Positions 61,879 through 64,000 of a stretch of DNA of 64,000 nt are shown here, one piece after another. The DNA is taken from positions 44,325,614 to 44,389,613 of the forward strand of contig RSEF01000003.1 of NCBI GenBank assembly GCA_003993805.1. Direction: 5' to 3'. A program made the position numbers and the translations under genes. Source of the stretch: Himantopus leucocephalus. Lineage: Eukaryota; Chordata; Aves; Charadriiformes; Recurvirostridae. The stretch's first letter is position 1; each line of letters begins with the position of its first letter. The notes below the pieces were generated by a model. It was not told where the DNA came from, did no database searches, and saw nothing but the letters and a program-made list of their open reading frames with translations.

Positions 61879-62200
61879 CTGCCAGAAAACGACAGGCTTG
61901 GGAACTGAACCCCAGCATCCTATCACCCACGCTGGCACCTCTGACCAGCATGTCCTGTAAGCCACGTTGCCTCTTTCGCTGCGCGGGAGTTTGGGGTGGG
62001 TCACATCTTGCATGGCTTTGACCCATGTAATGTTACTATATCGTGCAGTGTTCCTGTTTTCTCCTATCCCTTTCCCTATACAAAACAGAAACGACACCTG
62101 CCATGTAATGCATATAACTATAATGGCACCATAAGCAATAACCGCAGCTTAAATGGCTGAGGACAGGACTGTGATCCTTCCTTCCCTGATTTTTCTGCAG

Positions 62201-62325
62201 ATCGGTTGTCAGGGGAGGAGAGGAGCGTGTGAGGCACTCAGATGTACCGTGTGCTTTCATCGGCAGAGCAGAATGTTTGGCATCCGAGGTTATCACCTGC
62301 TATACGTCTTTCTGGAATCGCACAG
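62201..62325 (+). other. Candidate exon (125 bp)
   Basis: CCTTCCCTGATTTTTCTGCAG (its last 20 bases end at 62200) is a strong 3' splice site and CGCACAG|GTATGA a good 5' splice site. Two of three frames are open. One belongs to the 234-codon plus-strand open frame at 62153-62857, the other would encode a peptide ending CYTSFWNRT. I recognise neither. The length is not a multiple of three. Confidence 0.2.
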
Positions 62326-62857
62326 GTATGAAAACCTATATTTAAACATGCCTTTAAACACCCCCACCCACGGCCTCATACTTCCTATCTCAGAAGTCCT
62401 TCAGGCTGCAATAAAGTTAAAACCAGGGTTAACTCTGATTACTGAAATTAATTGTGAGTTTAACAGAAGCAAGGTCTCGGGTGGAGCAGTTTTGTGTTAC
62501 AAAACCAGGAGTCAGCACACAGCTAACATCACAGCCTGCAGGGGAACGGTGGAGCAGGCACGGGTTCAATGGGATCAAGTCCGAAAGAGCCAGTGGGCTG
62601 TACGCTGGCACCTAAATTTCATACTCTCTCCCTTGCTCCTGCAAAGCGAGGAAATACTGTTTCCAGAGCCCCTCTTCCCAGTACCCCCATATTGCTGCAG
62701 CAGCCAAGGCCCTGATCTTTGCAGTCTGGCACCGCTGCAATATGGATGCTCCATGGGATCCTCAGGATTTTTTTTCCTCTCTGGGCACAAGCGCTGCATT
62801 CACACTTTAAAAATACAATTAAAAAAGTATTGCAAATGTTTAAAGCTGCCCTTGTAA
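62326..62857 (+). other. Remainder of an unrecognised 234-codon open frame
   Basis: The frame open from 62153 continues to 62857. Its product has scattered Cys and no domain, signal peptide or membrane segment that I can name. It is the second-longest clean open frame of the window in sequence of only moderate GC, which makes chance slightly less likely, but there is no homology or start-context support. The hairpin at 62688-62744 lies inside it. Confidence 0.12.
62688..62744. other. Imperfect hairpin
   Basis: CATATTGCTGCAGC at the left pairs with GCTGCAATATG at the right (one three-base bulge), leaving a partly complementary 57-nt stem-loop. It has the size of a small pre-miRNA, but the stem interior is weak and the mature sequence is not one I know. 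Confidence 0.2.
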
Positions 62858-63113
62858 TCTTCCTGTAAATTCCTCAGGGTAGAAGAAATAAACATTAAAA
62901 ATATGTTAATATTAAAAAAACTTAGGAAGGTCGTGATTTTTTAACTGCCACTGAGTATTAGGGATTGTGGAAGAAGAACATGCATCAATTAATATTCATT
63001 AAGGGGAAAAGAATTAAGCACAATGAAATCTAACTGCAAAAATACAATTTAGGCAAAGGATTACGAAGAGCTCTATTACTGTAGGAACAGATGCTGCGGT
63101 GGAGCTGGCAATG
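62858..63113. other. AT-rich non-coding spacer
   Basis: AT-rich to about 63060, then average. No gene or repeat recognised. Confidence 0.6.
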
Positions 63114-63316
63114 AATGGGAACGTCAGTCTCCCCTTGGCTGGCGGTATTCAGGAGCATTCTCACCTGTGGGGTCTGGTCACACCACAGTGAACCTCGTCC
63201 CTGTGTGGTGGGGGNAATGGGAACGTCAGTCTCCCCTTGGCTGGCGGTATTCAGGAGCAGACTCACCTGTGGGGTCTGGTCACTCCGCAGTGAACCTCGT
63301 CCCTGTGTGGTGGGGG
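63114..63316. repeat. Tandem duplication, two 101-102-bp units, with N at the junction
   Basis: Copy 1 (63114-63214) and copy 2 (63216-63316) both begin AATGGGAACGTCAGTCTCCC and end CCCTGTGTGGTGGGGG. I count about four or five differences, grouped at CATTCTCACC/CAGACTCACC and CACACCACAG/CACTCCGCAG. The N at 63215 makes the true period 102 if it counts as one base, a multiple of three, so frames on both strands stay open through both copies (minus strand repeat peptide: QTPQV, then LLNTASQGETDVPI). Confidence 0.9.
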
Positions 63317-64000
63317 GAGAGAGTGAGTCTACAGTGTTGGTGACACCAGAGGAATCATTACACAAGCTTCAGATGGAAAAATTGAGGTCAGGTATCATTG
63401 TGCAGAGAGATCTGTGCCCCCTCCGTGTTTTTAGGCTTTTTGAATAAAAATTTAGGACAATGAAAAAAGGCTTTTGGGGGGCTACAACCATGGGTCCCAA
63501 CCCTGGTCTGCTCTTCCATGTACATAGCACACAGTGGCTAATGGCTTAAACAGAGCTGGCCAACCCACTAAGCTAAATCTCTGATTCCAGGTAAGAATAA
63601 CATTTCCCAGACCTGAGTAACAGAAAAAGCCACAGGGACAGGAAATGGTGCTGCTTATTTCTGCTTTTACAGGAAACTTGATGGGTCAATACAAGAGATG
63701 GAGCACTCTACATCCAGCTGGGCTTCCCCCCTGCAGCGTTAATGCTCACTAACGCAGTCTCAGCGTGGAGCTGTGATGGCATCATCAGAGCAGCCCAATT
63801 AGAAGCATCACCAAACAGAGGCTTGGAGCAGCTCCGCTGCAGCTGCAGAACAAGCCCCTGTGCGCACTCTGTGCCCAAATCCACAGATCAGTGTCAATTA
63901 ACGTGATCCTCAGCAAGGAGAACAAGGATCTCCCAAACAGGCACTTGTTCATGTGTGTGTTTGTGTGGCCATCTTTATCAGATTTCTTCCTTATCAATTG
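63317..64000. other. Non-coding stretch to the window end
   Basis: No gene or repeat recognised. A recursive-splice-like TCTCTGATTCCAG|GTAAGA lies at 63590/63591, with only a moderate pyrimidine tract. The last 60 bases are GT-rich. Confidence 0.5.

Noticed and set aside
1..64000. CRISPR array, operons, prophage or other prokaryotic system
   Set aside because: CR1 and MIR retroposons, low CpG and the absence of dense coding identify vertebrate nuclear DNA; no regularly spaced short repeats exist.
1..64000. tRNA, rRNA or snRNA genes
   Set aside because: Apart from a degenerate B-box-like motif near 21647, no cloverleaf or known small-RNA sequence was recognised on either strand.

Overview
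The window looks like a piece of a bird chromosome and contains no protein-coding gene that I can recognise. The bird assignment rests on retroposon fossils. A 5'-truncated CR1 LINE at about 37080-37162 ends in the diagnostic CR1 3' tail with its short ATTCTATG-type repeat. A second CR1 3' fragment lies inverted at 53705-53888, with a piece of CR1 3' region just upstream of it. Older CR1/L3-clade reverse-transcriptase fossils lie at about 44940-45920 (minus), 58880-59290 (plus) and perhaps 41840-41895, and a MIR SINE at about 46225-46405. Interspersed repeats are sparse, as expected for birds. The sequence is draft assembly: a 100-N gap at 35811-35910, and single Ns at 25383, 35614, 49789, 56725 and 63215, two in poly-T runs and two inside tandem duplications.

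Layout. 1-14.4 kb: unremarkable non-coding sequence with a TATA-containing patch (about 1.5 kb) and two weak exon-like segments. 14.4-31 kb: non-coding, with stretches whose texture suggests conserved regulatory DNA (14.4-14.9, 25.0-25.3, 26.2-26.5 kb), poly-T runs, a CA repeat, a G-quadruplex motif and a recursive-splice-like site at 18775/18776. 31.27-31.46 kb: a symmetric nested inverted repeat built from four copies of one 8-mer. 33-36.7 kb: GC- and CpG-rich, with long but unrecognised open frames and the assembly gap. 37-46.5 kb: CR1 and MIR fossils, a minus-strand exon candidate (39320-39443), an octamer pair (40697-40767) and an almost ideal recursive splice site (40858/40859). 46.5-64 kb: non-coding with CR1 fragments, microsatellites, several exon-like segments at 61.1-62.4 kb and a 102-bp tandem repeat at 63.1-63.3 kb.

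The most economical reading is deep intronic or intergenic DNA. If the plus-strand recursive-splice candidates are real, the window lies inside a very long intron of a plus-strand gene whose exons are outside it. That is inference; conservation or RNA data would be decisive. No function is claimed for the open reading frames, which are mostly under 170 codons and match no family I know.
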